A DNA stretch of 7,533 bases from Phycisphaerae bacterium (GTDB taxonomy: Bacteria > Planctomycetota > Phycisphaerae > UBA1845 > UTPLA1). Location: NCBI GenBank assembly GCA_016935885.1, contig JAFGQA010000077.1:1-7533 (forward strand), in the 5' to 3' direction. Each line of letters opens with the position of its first letter. Position 1 is the first letter of the stretch. Below are positions 1-4,940 of this stretch, in pieces. A program made the translations under genes and the position numbers. A model generated the notes under the pieces. That model was given only the letters and a program-made list of their open reading frames with translations, was not told the DNA's origin and did no database searches.

Positions 1-56
1 CCATCGCCGCCGCGGGCGACGATGACGCAACCGTGCGGGTGAGGCTCTCGCAGTGA
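1..56 (+). CDS. C-terminal end of an upstream gene (partial)
   Basis: One open frame runs from base 3 and encodes IAAAGDDDATVRVRLSQ before a TGA at 54-56. Third positions are GC-rich as in the other genes. Its stop overlaps the GTG start of the next gene in a GTGA arrangement, which implies translational coupling. By position it should be a late head gene. The closing beta-strand-like TVRVRL resembles the ends of some capsid decoration proteins, but 17 residues cannot identify a family. Confidence 0.6.
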   Translation, partial: IAAAGDDDATVRVRLSQ

Positions 57-442
57 CGGATTTGTTAGGGCACGGCCTGGCATGGCTCGACACCCAGCGA
101 CACCTGCACCTGAGCCGGGCCGTGCTCTACTGCCGCGGGGCCGACAGCGTCGAACTGTTGGCCACCGTCGGCAAGACGGACGTCGATGTTGTCGATGGCG
201 CGGGCAGCGAGGTCCGCACACAGGCGACGGATTTTTTGATTCGAGCGCAGGACCTGATCGTGGCGGGTCAGAGAATTTTGCCCGAGGTTGGAGATCGGAT
301 TACCGTCGAGACTTCCGAAGCGACGCGGGTGTATGAAGTGCTCGATCTCGCCGGCGCCGGCCACACCCGGCCCTGCGATCCGGCGGGCAACACGCTCCGC
401 ATCCACACCAAATGTATTGAGGAGGTTTTTCATGCCGGATAG
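53..442 (+). CDS. Putative head-tail joining (stopper/head completion) protein
   Basis: This 129-residue protein probably sits at the capsid portal exit and seals the filled head or joins it to the tail. The N-terminal helix (about residues 1-22, ending LAWLDTQRHLHL) is followed by a beta-rich body. That body holds a short LPEVGDRIT turn (about 76-85), then a strand pair containing TRVYEVLD, and a C-terminal NTLRIHTK strand. A small beta-barrel with an LPxxGDxI-type loop is common in stopper proteins of siphoviruses. I recall similar proteins at this position in planctomycetal prophages, usually annotated as hypothetical. The GTG start is supported by GAGG at 41-44 and by overlap with the preceding stop. 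The last 11 bases overlap the next gene. The function is inferred from position, size and predicted fold. Confidence 0.55.
   Translation: MTDLLGHGLAWLDTQRHLHLSRAVLYCRGADSVELLATVGKTDVDVVDGAGSEVRTQATDFLIRAQDLIVAGQRILPEVGDRITVETSEATRVYEVLDLAGAGHTRPCDPAGNTLRIHTKCIEEVFHAG
419..425 (+). promoter_or_regulatory. Ribosome binding site deciding the start at 432
   Basis: GAGGAGG lies six bases before the ATG at 432. It fixes the start of the 74-residue membrane protein. The same frame is open upstream to an ATG at 288, but that stretch is the shadow of the preceding gene. Confidence 0.8.
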
Positions 443-656
443 CCCCGAGAACATCCAGGTCACCGAGCCGCTGCCCGAGTGGGTCGAGCGGGTGATCGAC
501 CGGGCGCTCTACAAGCACCAGTCGCTCTGCCCGGTGATCGTCAAGGTCAACAAGCTCGAGCTGCGATTCGCCGCGCTGGTGGGCTACATGCTCGGCAGCG
601 GCCTGGTCGGCGGGGCGGCCGGGGCGGCGCTGATGGCACGGATCCTGGGGAACTGA
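432..656 (+). CDS. Small phage protein with one C-terminal membrane segment
   Basis: This is a 74-residue protein. Residues 1-45 are polar and partly helical, with a single cysteine in SLCPV at about residue 33. Residues about 46-72 form one hydrophobic, glycine-rich helix that contains GYMLGSGLVGGAAGAAL, with several small-xxx-small packing positions. The closing ARILGN suggests a short tail. Small single-span phage proteins of this layout (polar helix, then membrane helix at the C-terminus) occur as holin-associated or XhlA-like proteins, and I recall related CP..LE.R..LxGxMxGSGxxGG proteins in phage structural operons. A lysis role is only inferred; a membrane-anchored assembly factor is equally possible. 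It overlaps the previous gene by 11 bases and ends one base before the next ATG, so it is embedded among connector genes rather than beside an endolysin. Confidence 0.75.
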   Translation: MPDSPENIQVTEPLPEWVERVIDRALYKHQSLCPVIVKVNKLELRFAALVGYMLGSGLVGGAAGAALMARILGN

Positions 657-657
657 C

Positions 658-1083
658 ATGACCATCACCGACATCGCCGAGTCCCTTAAAACCGTACTAG
701 GTGAGGCCACCTTAAGTCTGCCGGTCACGGTCGAGAGGGCGTATCTGCCTCGCATCGAGGCCAAAAACCTCGAAGGCATCCGCGTCCTCGTCGTACCCCA
801 CGGCGTCGAGACCGAGGCCCTCACCCGCGCGAGTGAGAAGAATACCTACGCCATTCACGTGGGCGTCCACGCCCGGGTCGACAGCAAAGACCTCGCGGCA
901 ATGGATGCCATCCTGGCGTTGGTGGAGGAGATCAGGAGTTATTTGCGGCAGACGCCCCTGCCCTTGCCCGGAGTGTTGTGGGAGAACTCCGAGCTCGAGG
1001 CGGTCTATGCGCCCAAACACCTGGCGGAACAGGGCATTCTCGTGAGTCTGATTCGTGTCCACTACGTGGCGGCGGGAGGATGA
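658..1083 (+). CDS. Putative tail terminator / tail completion protein
   Basis: This 141-residue alpha/beta protein has an N-terminal helix (TDIAESLKTVL, about 3-13) and a strand with the tyrosine-proline pair ERAYLPRIE (about 26-34). A conserved-looking GIRVLVVPHG strand (about 39-48) follows, then an edge strand YAIHVGVHARV, a long helix AMDAILALVEEIRSYL (about 81-96) and a C-terminal LVSLIRVHYV strand. This helix/strand order, with VxVxP and a late VEEI helix, matches the gpU-like tail terminators that cap the tail tube at the head-proximal end. The ATG is one base after the preceding stop, with GGGG at 647-650 as a modest ribosome site. No catalytic residues are expected. The family call rests on pattern and position. 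Confidence 0.55.
   Translation: MTITDIAESLKTVLGEATLSLPVTVERAYLPRIEAKNLEGIRVLVVPHGVETEALTRASEKNTYAIHVGVHARVDSKDLAAMDAILALVEEIRSYLRQTPLPLPGVLWENSELEAVYAPKHLAEQGILVSLIRVHYVAAGG
1074..1079 (+). promoter_or_regulatory. Ribosome binding site selecting ATG 1086 over ATG 1080
   Basis: GGGAGG abuts the ATG at 1080, leaving no spacing, but lies six bases before the in-frame ATG at 1086. The downstream ATG is therefore the more likely start, even though ATG 1080 makes a neat ATGA overlap with the previous stop. Confidence 0.65.
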
Positions 1084-1085
1084 AC

Positions 1086-1445
1086 ATGAGCACCATCGCT
1101 GACATTGCCCAACGCCTGCGCGAGGACGTCGCTTCCGGCAAGGCCCAGCGCGATCAACTGCGCAGCGAGACACCCCAGACCGTGCGGCAGCGCACGGGCA
1201 TCGCCGCCACGGATCAGCAGGTCCGCAAGGCCCAGCGGGCGGCGGAGGCGCAGATCGATGCCCAGGAGGCCCGCGAAGCGCGGGACCGGATCGAGACGCT
1301 GATTCGTGCGGAGTTCCCCACGGCGAAGGTCGTGATTCGCCGCGGCCGCAAGGAATGGCTGCTCCTCGAGGTCCTGCCGTTTGCGCCGGCCCCAGCGGGC
1401 GGGAAGGATACCGAGCCGGTCGGGGAGCCGGGAGGACGCAGCTGA
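1086..1445 (+). CDS. Uncharacterised helical/coiled-coil phage protein
   Basis: This 119-residue protein is not of a family I can name. Residues about 1-85 are highly charged and helical, rich in Q, R, E and A, and read as a coiled coil. Within this part is a TPQTVRQRTGIAA segment (about 29-41). A shorter strand-like segment, AKVVIRRGRKEWLLLEVLPF, follows, then a proline/glycine-rich tail. The start at 1086 is chosen by the ribosome site; starting at 1080 would add two residues. The stop overlaps the beta-helix gene start as TGATG, so the two are probably translationally coupled. That link suggests a partner, chaperone or attachment factor for the downstream protein, but this is inference only. 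Confidence 0.7.
   Translation: MSTIADIAQRLREDVASGKAQRDQLRSETPQTVRQRTGIAATDQQVRKAQRAAEAQIDAQEAREARDRIETLIRAEFPTAKVVIRRGRKEWLLLEVLPFAPAPAGGKDTEPVGEPGGRS
1431..1435 (+). promoter_or_regulatory. Ribosome binding site for the beta-helix gene
   Basis: GGAGG lies nine bases before the ATG at 1445. Together with the TGATG junction it places the start at 1445 rather than at the in-frame ATG at 1355, which falls inside the previous gene. Confidence 0.75.
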
Positions 1446-2965
1446 TGGCGGATTCAGTGTTTTTTGTTGGAGGCCTCGGCACAAAGGCGGGCAGCATGTA
1501 TGCGGGCGGCGGCTGCACGAAGGCCGCGTGGGACGCGGACCCGGACCTGGCGAGTTGGATGGGGGTGAATGGCGAGGTCGCAGAGTCCGGGTCGCCTATG
1601 AGTTGGGCCGCGGAGCAAAGTCCCACGAATCCCGGCAAGGTTCGGGTGGTCTCCGCCTCCGCCACGGTCAGCTCAGCGGTCAAGGTGGGCATGTACGTGC
1701 TGCTCCAGGCGGGGACGACCTACTACGGCCGGTACGCTGTCCTTGCCGTGGATGAAGTTTCTGGCGCGTGGTTCGACCTGGACTGCGAGTATGCGGCAGA
1801 CGAGGAATCGGCCGGGTGGTACGCCGGTGGCGCGTTCACAGACCTGTACGCAGCCCTGGAGAATGTGCCCGACCCGCAGGGGCAGGACGATCAGGTCTAT
1901 CTCTACACGAACAAGGATGAGAACCGCACGACCTCGATCAACGTCACCTGCTCCGGGGAGCTGGACCTCAACGCCCACATCTACGTCCGGGGCTTTGCGA
2001 ACGTGCCTGGCGACGGCGGCGAAGTGGCGCTCGACGGCGGCGGGTATGACATCGCGGGGATCTTTCGGTTCACGGTCTCGGGTATCGAGAATGTTCATTT
2101 TGAACACTTTTCCTTCGCCAACCTGACCGTGAGCGAATGGGACAACTGCGGATTCTTCGGCACGAATGTAGACGCCATCTGCGGGATCGAAATCGCCCAT
2201 TGCCGCTTCGCCGCCACGGTTCGCAGCTGGTCGCTGATTCACACCTCCTGCCTCGGCTGCGGCGGCTGGCTCATCCGCGACTGCGAGGGGACGTGTGATC
2301 AATGGGCGATCTCCGGTCAGGTCGACGGGGTGTACGTATCTCGCTGCCGGATCCATGACTGCATCGGCGGCGTGACCATACAGGGTTCGATGACCGTGCT
2401 GGACAGCCTGTTTGACGATGTCTTGCTGTCGGTATCCTCCTCCATTGGTGGATCGGGGGATCCCGACATGACGGCCCGGATGACGGCGGTCATCGGCAAC
2501 ACGATCTATCAGCCCCGCACGCCGACGTTCGATCCGCGTGCGATCCAGACGACGGGCGGCGCAGGCGTCCTGGTCGTCGAGAACAACATCATCGTCGTGG
2601 ATGCCCCGACCACGCCAGCCGTGTTCATCAACGACAGCCCCGGCAATACCAGCACCGTCACCCGGATCGCCCACAACTGCGTGTGGTCTGTCACGGGTGA
2701 GGCACTGCAGAATCCGTTTCGCTACGGTGTCTCGCTCGAATCGCTGCCGGCGGAAGGGACACTCCACGCGGACCCGAAGTTCCTGGATGCCGCGAACGGG
2801 GACTTCCGGCTCCAGGGCGGCTCGCCCTGTATCGACGCGGCGTTGGCGATGGACGGTAGCTACCAGACGATGGGGGCAGTGCGGCCTACGGGAATTCCAT
2901 CCACCAGTGGGACCGGCGGACAGACGGTAGGCGGCATGAGGATCTTTCCAGTCGGGGTCTTGTAA
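1445..2965 (+). CDS. Right-handed parallel beta-helix phage protein (candidate tailspike, receptor-binding or decoration protein)
   Basis: This is a 506-residue protein. Residues 1-60 are glycine-rich with a GGGC motif. Residues about 65-140 form a compact beta domain (RVVSASATVSS, then YYGRYAVLAVD and WFDLDCEY) of the type seen at the N-termini of phage particle proteins. Residues about 150-440 show short repeated strand-turn units, for example GIEIAHCRF, GWLIRDCEG, GVYVSRCRIHDC, GVTIQG and GVLVVENNIIVVD. These are characteristic rungs of a pectate-lyase-like beta helix. The C-terminus has DPKFLD (about 442), then NGDFRLQGGSPCIDAA (about 451-466), a cap seen in many bacterial surface beta-helix proteins. 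There are 14 cysteines. Helices of this type act in phages as tailspikes, depolymerases or decoration; no active site can be assigned. It lies between connector genes, well away from the tail-tip region. Confidence 0.85.
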   Translation: MADSVFFVGGLGTKAGSMYAGGGCTKAAWDADPDLASWMGVNGEVAESGSPMSWAAEQSPTNPGKVRVVSASATVSSAVKVGMYVLLQAGTTYYGRYAVLAVDEVSGAWFDLDCEYAADEESAGWYAGGAFTDLYAALENVPDPQGQDDQVYLYTNKDENRTTSINVTCSGELDLNAHIYVRGFANVPGDGGEVALDGGGYDIAGIFRFTVSGIENVHFEHFSFANLTVSEWDNCGFFGTNVDAICGIEIAHCRFAATVRSWSLIHTSCLGCGGWLIRDCEGTCDQWAISGQVDGVYVSRCRIHDCIGGVTIQGSMTVLDSLFDDVLLSVSSSIGGSGDPDMTARMTAVIGNTIYQPRTPTFDPRAIQTTGGAGVLVVENNIIVVDAPTTPAVFINDSPGNTSTVTRIAHNCVWSVTGEALQNPFRYGVSLESLPAEGTLHADPKFLDAANGDFRLQGGSPCIDAALAMDGSYQTMGAVRPTGIPSTSGTGGQTVGGMRIFPVGVL

Positions 2966-2980
2966 CGAGGAGAACATCGG

Positions 2981-3334
2981 ATGCGCATCCCTTTGTATTT
3001 TGCGGCGAGTGACGGCACACCGGCGACGGGCCTGACGCCGACGTTCGTCGCGCTGCGTACGGCCGTGAGCAAGACGGACAGGTTGGCCGAGGCCCCGGCC
3101 CTCGAGGAGATCGGCGGCGGCTGGTACGCCTTCGACTGGGACCTGGCCGACACCGACGAGGATCTGTTGGGGACGGTGGATGGCGGGGCGGCGCTGGCGG
3201 AGGCGAATCGCTACCAGCCCGCACCGATTACGCACTTTTTGAAGGCCCTGCTCGTGATGGCCGGCAAGGTGGACCTGCCCCGCGGCACGCTCGATACGCT
3301 GCCCGGCGCGGTACGGCAGGGGGCATGGATGTGA
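2981..3334 (+). CDS. Small beta-domain phage structural protein
   Basis: This is a 117-residue protein. Residues about 1-75 show a domain pattern I recall as a repeated module in phage tail and fibre proteins: IPLYFAASDGTPATGLTPTF, then EEIGGGWYAFDWDLADTDEDL and LGTVDGGAAL. Its marks are an opening D-G-xx-xxGLTPT loop, an EIGxGWYxF strand and a DGG turn. Residues about 83-117 (ITHFLKALLVMAGKVDLP and onward) are helical and look like an interaction tail. It has no signal peptide and no clear membrane span. The start has GAGGAG at 2967-2972, eight bases upstream. It follows the beta-helix gene directly and is probably co-translated with it, so it may be a decoration, fibre-accessory or adaptor partner. 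The exact role is unknown. Confidence 0.75.
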   Translation: MRIPLYFAASDGTPATGLTPTFVALRTAVSKTDRLAEAPALEEIGGGWYAFDWDLADTDEDLLGTVDGGAALAEANRYQPAPITHFLKALLVMAGKVDLPRGTLDTLPGAVRQGAWM

Positions 3335-3759
3335 TCGGGATGGATATGAGAAAAATGTTCTTCGACACGCAGCACGTCCGCTCGCGGGTCGATGCGGGCA
3401 CCCGCAAGGTGCTCAGTAAGTTCGGGGCCTTTGTCCGCCGCACCGCGCGGCGGAGCATTCGCAAACGCAAACGCCCGAGCGCCCCGGGCGCACCGCCCAG
3501 CTCGCATACGGGGCTGTTGAAGCGGTTTATCTTCTTCGGCTACGACGCGAATGCCAAGTCGGTAGTGATCGGCCCGCAGCGACTCAGTCAAAACGGACGC
3601 GGCGCAGCGCCGAGCCTGCTGGAATACGGCGGCACGACCGCCATCGAGACCCGCAAAGGCCGCCAACGAACACGCATCGAGGCCCGGCCCTTTATGGGCC
3701 CGGCCTTCGAACAAGAACAAGCACAACTGCCCGAACTCTGGCGCGACGCCATGGGCTAG
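3325..3759 (+). CDS. HK97 gp10-like head-tail connector / tail completion protein
   Basis: This 144-residue protein has a basic helical N-terminal part (about 20-50, RRTARRSIRKRKR). A PGAPPSSHTGLLKRFIFFGYD segment (about 54-74) follows, then SVVIGPQRL, a LLEYGGT motif (about 98-104) and ARPFMGPAFEQE (about 120-131) before a C-terminal helix. The PGxPPxxxTGLL, GP, LEYGGT and RPFMxPA series is the signature I associate with the HK97 gp10/gpZ-like family, which works at the head-tail joint or in tail completion. The start overlaps the preceding stop by ten bases. AGGGGG at 3318-3323 is very close to it, so the in-frame ATGs at 3340, 3346 or 3355 could be the real start. Its place just before the tube gene fits this role. 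Confidence 0.7.
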   Translation: MDVIGMDMRKMFFDTQHVRSRVDAGTRKVLSKFGAFVRRTARRSIRKRKRPSAPGAPPSSHTGLLKRFIFFGYDANAKSVVIGPQRLSQNGRGAAPSLLEYGGTTAIETRKGRQRTRIEARPFMGPAFEQEQAQLPELWRDAMG

Positions 3760-3771
3760 GAGGACGACACC

Positions 3772-4203
3772 ATGGATTTTCTGCTGGGCAAAGATGCAAA
3801 GCTCTACTACGGGCCCGCGGATACGGAGCTGGCGAGCCTGACGGAACTCACGAACGTCAGAAACGCGAAGGTCACCTTAAGCGCCGGCGAGGCGGATGTC
3901 AGCACCCGCGGCAACGCCGGCTGGAAGGCCACCGCGCCGACGCAGCGCGAGTGTACGCTCGAATTCGAGATGCTCTGGCTGCCGGGCGACGCTGGATTCG
4001 AGGCGCTCAAAACGGCCTTCCTCGCGAGCGGGACGGTGGCCCTGGCCGCTCTGACGGGCGCCAGCGACGCGACGAATTCCGAGGGCCCCCGGGGCAACTG
4101 GTCCATCATTGACTTCTCCCGCGACGAAGGGCTCGAAGCGGCCATTATTGTGAGCGTCACGGCGAAGATCGCAAAGTATGAGGAGTGGGTGAAGGTTGTC
4201 TGA
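3772..4203 (+). CDS. Major tail tube protein
   Basis: This 143-residue protein begins GKDAKLYYGP, then TELTNVRNAKVTLSAGEADVSTRGN (about 23-47). It continues with ECTLEFEMLWLPGDAGFEAL (about 62-81) and ends with a beta-rich part, AAIIVSVTAKIAKYEEWVKVV. The early Y-xGxxxxxLTxLxNV strand, the E-A-D-x-S-T-R loop and the EFEMxW strand fit the tube fold shared by siphovirus tail tube and type VI Hcp-like proteins. It would polymerise into hexameric rings around the tape measure to make the DNA conduit. AGGAGG at 3758-3763, eight bases before the ATG, gives a strong translation signal, as expected for an abundant structural protein. The tail chaperone gene follows after 15 bases. No C-terminal Ig-like domain is present. 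Confidence 0.75.
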   Translation: MDFLLGKDAKLYYGPADTELASLTELTNVRNAKVTLSAGEADVSTRGNAGWKATAPTQRECTLEFEMLWLPGDAGFEALKTAFLASGTVALAALTGASDATNSEGPRGNWSIIDFSRDEGLEAAIIVSVTAKIAKYEEWVKVV

Positions 4204-4218
4204 CCGTAAGGAGGATGC

Positions 4219-4728
4219 ATGCACACGTTTGTCGACACGAAGAACCGGACCTGGAACCTCTCGTTGACCCTGGGCGCGGCGAAACGTGTCCGGGATCTCT
4301 TGGGCATCAACCTCTTGGAGCCCGAGGCCGGGGATCCGCCGCTGCTGACGCGGTTGGGGACGGACCCGATTCTGCTGCTGGATGTCATCTATTGTCTGGT
4401 GGAACCGCAGGCGCAAAAAGATGGAGTCAGCGATGTCGAGTTCGGCGAATCCTTGGGCGGCGATGCGGTGCTGCAGGCCCAGCAGGCCCTGTACGAGGAG
4501 CTGATTGATTTTTTCCGGCGGTCCGGTCGGACGGACCGGGCCGAGGCGCTGGCGACGCAGCAGCGGGTGATCGCACTGGCGATCCAGCGGACGCTGACCG
4601 AGATCGAGGGGATGGACCTGGAGGCCTCGCTGGCCCAGGCTGGCCTCGGGCCAACGCATGGCAGCTCGTCTACCAACTCGCCGGCCTCGTCGGCATCGAG
4701 CCCGCGGGGCTCACCCTCCGCGAACTGA
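4219..4728 (+). CDS. Tail assembly chaperone, short form (gpG-like)
   Basis: This is the zero-frame product, 169 residues. It opens with a small beta segment (HTFVDTKNRTWNLSLTLGAAKRV), then runs mostly helical: DPILLLDVIYCLVEPQAQ (about 49-66) and ALYEELIDFFRR (about 90-101), followed by a helix to about residue 135. After about residue 145 it turns into a Ser/Pro-rich tail (SSSTNSPASSASSPRG) that reads as the shadow of the overlapping frame. Place, size and overlap match the G gene of lambda-like phages, whose product binds the tape measure and recruits tube subunits. AAGGAGG at 4208-4214 precedes the ATG by four bases. The zero frame has almost all-GC third positions up to about 4640, so it is real coding sequence to that point. 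Confidence 0.75.
   Translation: MHTFVDTKNRTWNLSLTLGAAKRVRDLLGINLLEPEAGDPPLLTRLGTDPILLLDVIYCLVEPQAQKDGVSDVEFGESLGGDAVLQAQQALYEELIDFFRRSGRTDRAEALATQQRVIALAIQRTLTEIEGMDLEASLAQAGLGPTHGSSSTNSPASSASSPRGSPSAN
4509..4515 (+). promoter_or_regulatory. Candidate -1 frameshift slippery heptamer T TTT TTC
   Basis: The heptamer is in phase with the chaperone frame (codons 4510 TTT and 4513 TTC) and satisfies the X XXY YYZ rule. A perfect 7-bp inverted repeat, CGGTCCG at 4519-4525 with CGGACCG at 4532-4538 and a six-base loop, begins three bases later. The -1 frame opens exactly here, because TGA at 4506-4508 is its last upstream stop, and it stays open to 4940. Against it, the zero frame still looks coding for about 110 more bases. 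Confidence 0.4.
4608..4653 (+). promoter_or_regulatory. Alternative -1 slip site (GGG codon in GGGG) with downstream inverted repeats
   Basis: The Gly codon GGG at 4609-4611 is preceded by G at 4608, so one tRNA could re-pair perfectly one base back. After a nine-base spacer come two competing 6-bp inverted repeats: GAGGCC 4621-4626 with GGCCTC 4642-4647, and TGGCCC 4631-4636 with GGGCCA 4648-4653. The site lies close to where coding signal moves from the zero frame to the -1 frame (about 4640). Only one codon slips, so it is not a full tandem heptamer. Confidence 0.35.
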
Positions 4729-4940
4729 TCGCCATGGCGGATGGCCGCCAACACCACGACTGGTCGGTGGCGGCCTCGGTCATGGCGCTGATCGCCAATT
4801 GCCACCGCGATCCCAAAACCCGCGCCTTCAAACCCAAGGAATTCCACCCCTTACTCCAGAAGAAACACGACGGGGCCATTCTCGTCACGAAAGAAACCGT
4901 TCATCAATTCCGCCAAGCCTTTACAGGAGAAACCTCATGA
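4611..4940 (+). CDS. Tail assembly chaperone extension (gpT-like part of a gpGT frameshift product)
   Basis: This is the -1 frame relative to the upstream chaperone gene, open from 4509 to the TGA at 4938-4940. Protein-like sequence starts near 4641 (WPRANAWQLVYQLAGLVG) and continues with LTLRELIAMADGRQHHDW, SVMALIANCHRDPKTRAFKP and KEFHPL. A helix, an ELxxMAxGR helix, then an N-x-x-R-D-P-K loop is a pattern I recall in proteins just upstream of tape measure genes. No ATG, GTG or TTG occurs in frame before ATG 4734, so the first 30 or so meaningful residues can only be made by a -1 shift from the upstream gene. The fusion would be 240 residues whichever site is used. The listed start is nominal. 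Reinitiation at 4734, with no ribosome site, would give a truncated 68-residue form. Confidence 0.65.
   Translation, partial: DGPGGLAGPGWPRANAWQLVYQLAGLVGIEPAGLTLRELIAMADGRQHHDWSVAASVMALIANCHRDPKTRAFKPKEFHPLLQKKHDGAILVTKETVHQFRQAFTGETS
4925..4929 (+). promoter_or_regulatory. Ribosome binding site deciding the start at 4937
   Basis: AGGAG within ACAGGAGA lies seven bases before the ATG at 4937, which overlaps the chaperone-extension stop as ATGA. The same frame is open back to 4658, but that part is antiphase to the chaperone coding frame and is not a gene. Confidence 0.8.

Noticed and set aside
1080..1085. ATG at 1080 as the start of the coiled-coil gene
   Set aside because: The GGGAGG ribosome site touches this ATG, whereas ATG 1086 has six-base spacing. 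The difference is only two residues, so the earlier start remains possible.
1673..3235. A 520-codon open frame on the minus strand opposite the beta-helix gene
   Set aside because: It is antisense to a well-supported gene, has an Arg/Pro/His-rich composition without recognisable domains, and runs past the end of the beta-helix gene into the next one. High GC at third positions readily leaves such frames open.
3681..3705. Repeated GGCCCGGCC (3681-3689 and 3697-3705) with a 5-bp hairpin between
   Set aside because: It lies inside the ARPFMGPA coding motif and is explained by GC-rich codons for Ala, Arg, Pro and Gly. No T-run or other sign of a terminator follows.
4621..4653. A possible H-type pseudoknot formed by the two interleaved 6-bp repeats
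   Set aside because: The order of the pairing arms is right, but no bases separate the 3' arm of the first stem from the 3' arm of the second. The crossing loop would have zero length, so alternative hairpins are more plausible than a classical pseudoknot.
4734..4940. A separate 68-residue gene starting at ATG 4734
   Set aside because: There is no ribosome site before it, and the same frame is protein-like for about 30 residues upstream with no start codon. A frameshift extension explains it better, though weak reinitiation five bases after the TGA cannot be excluded.
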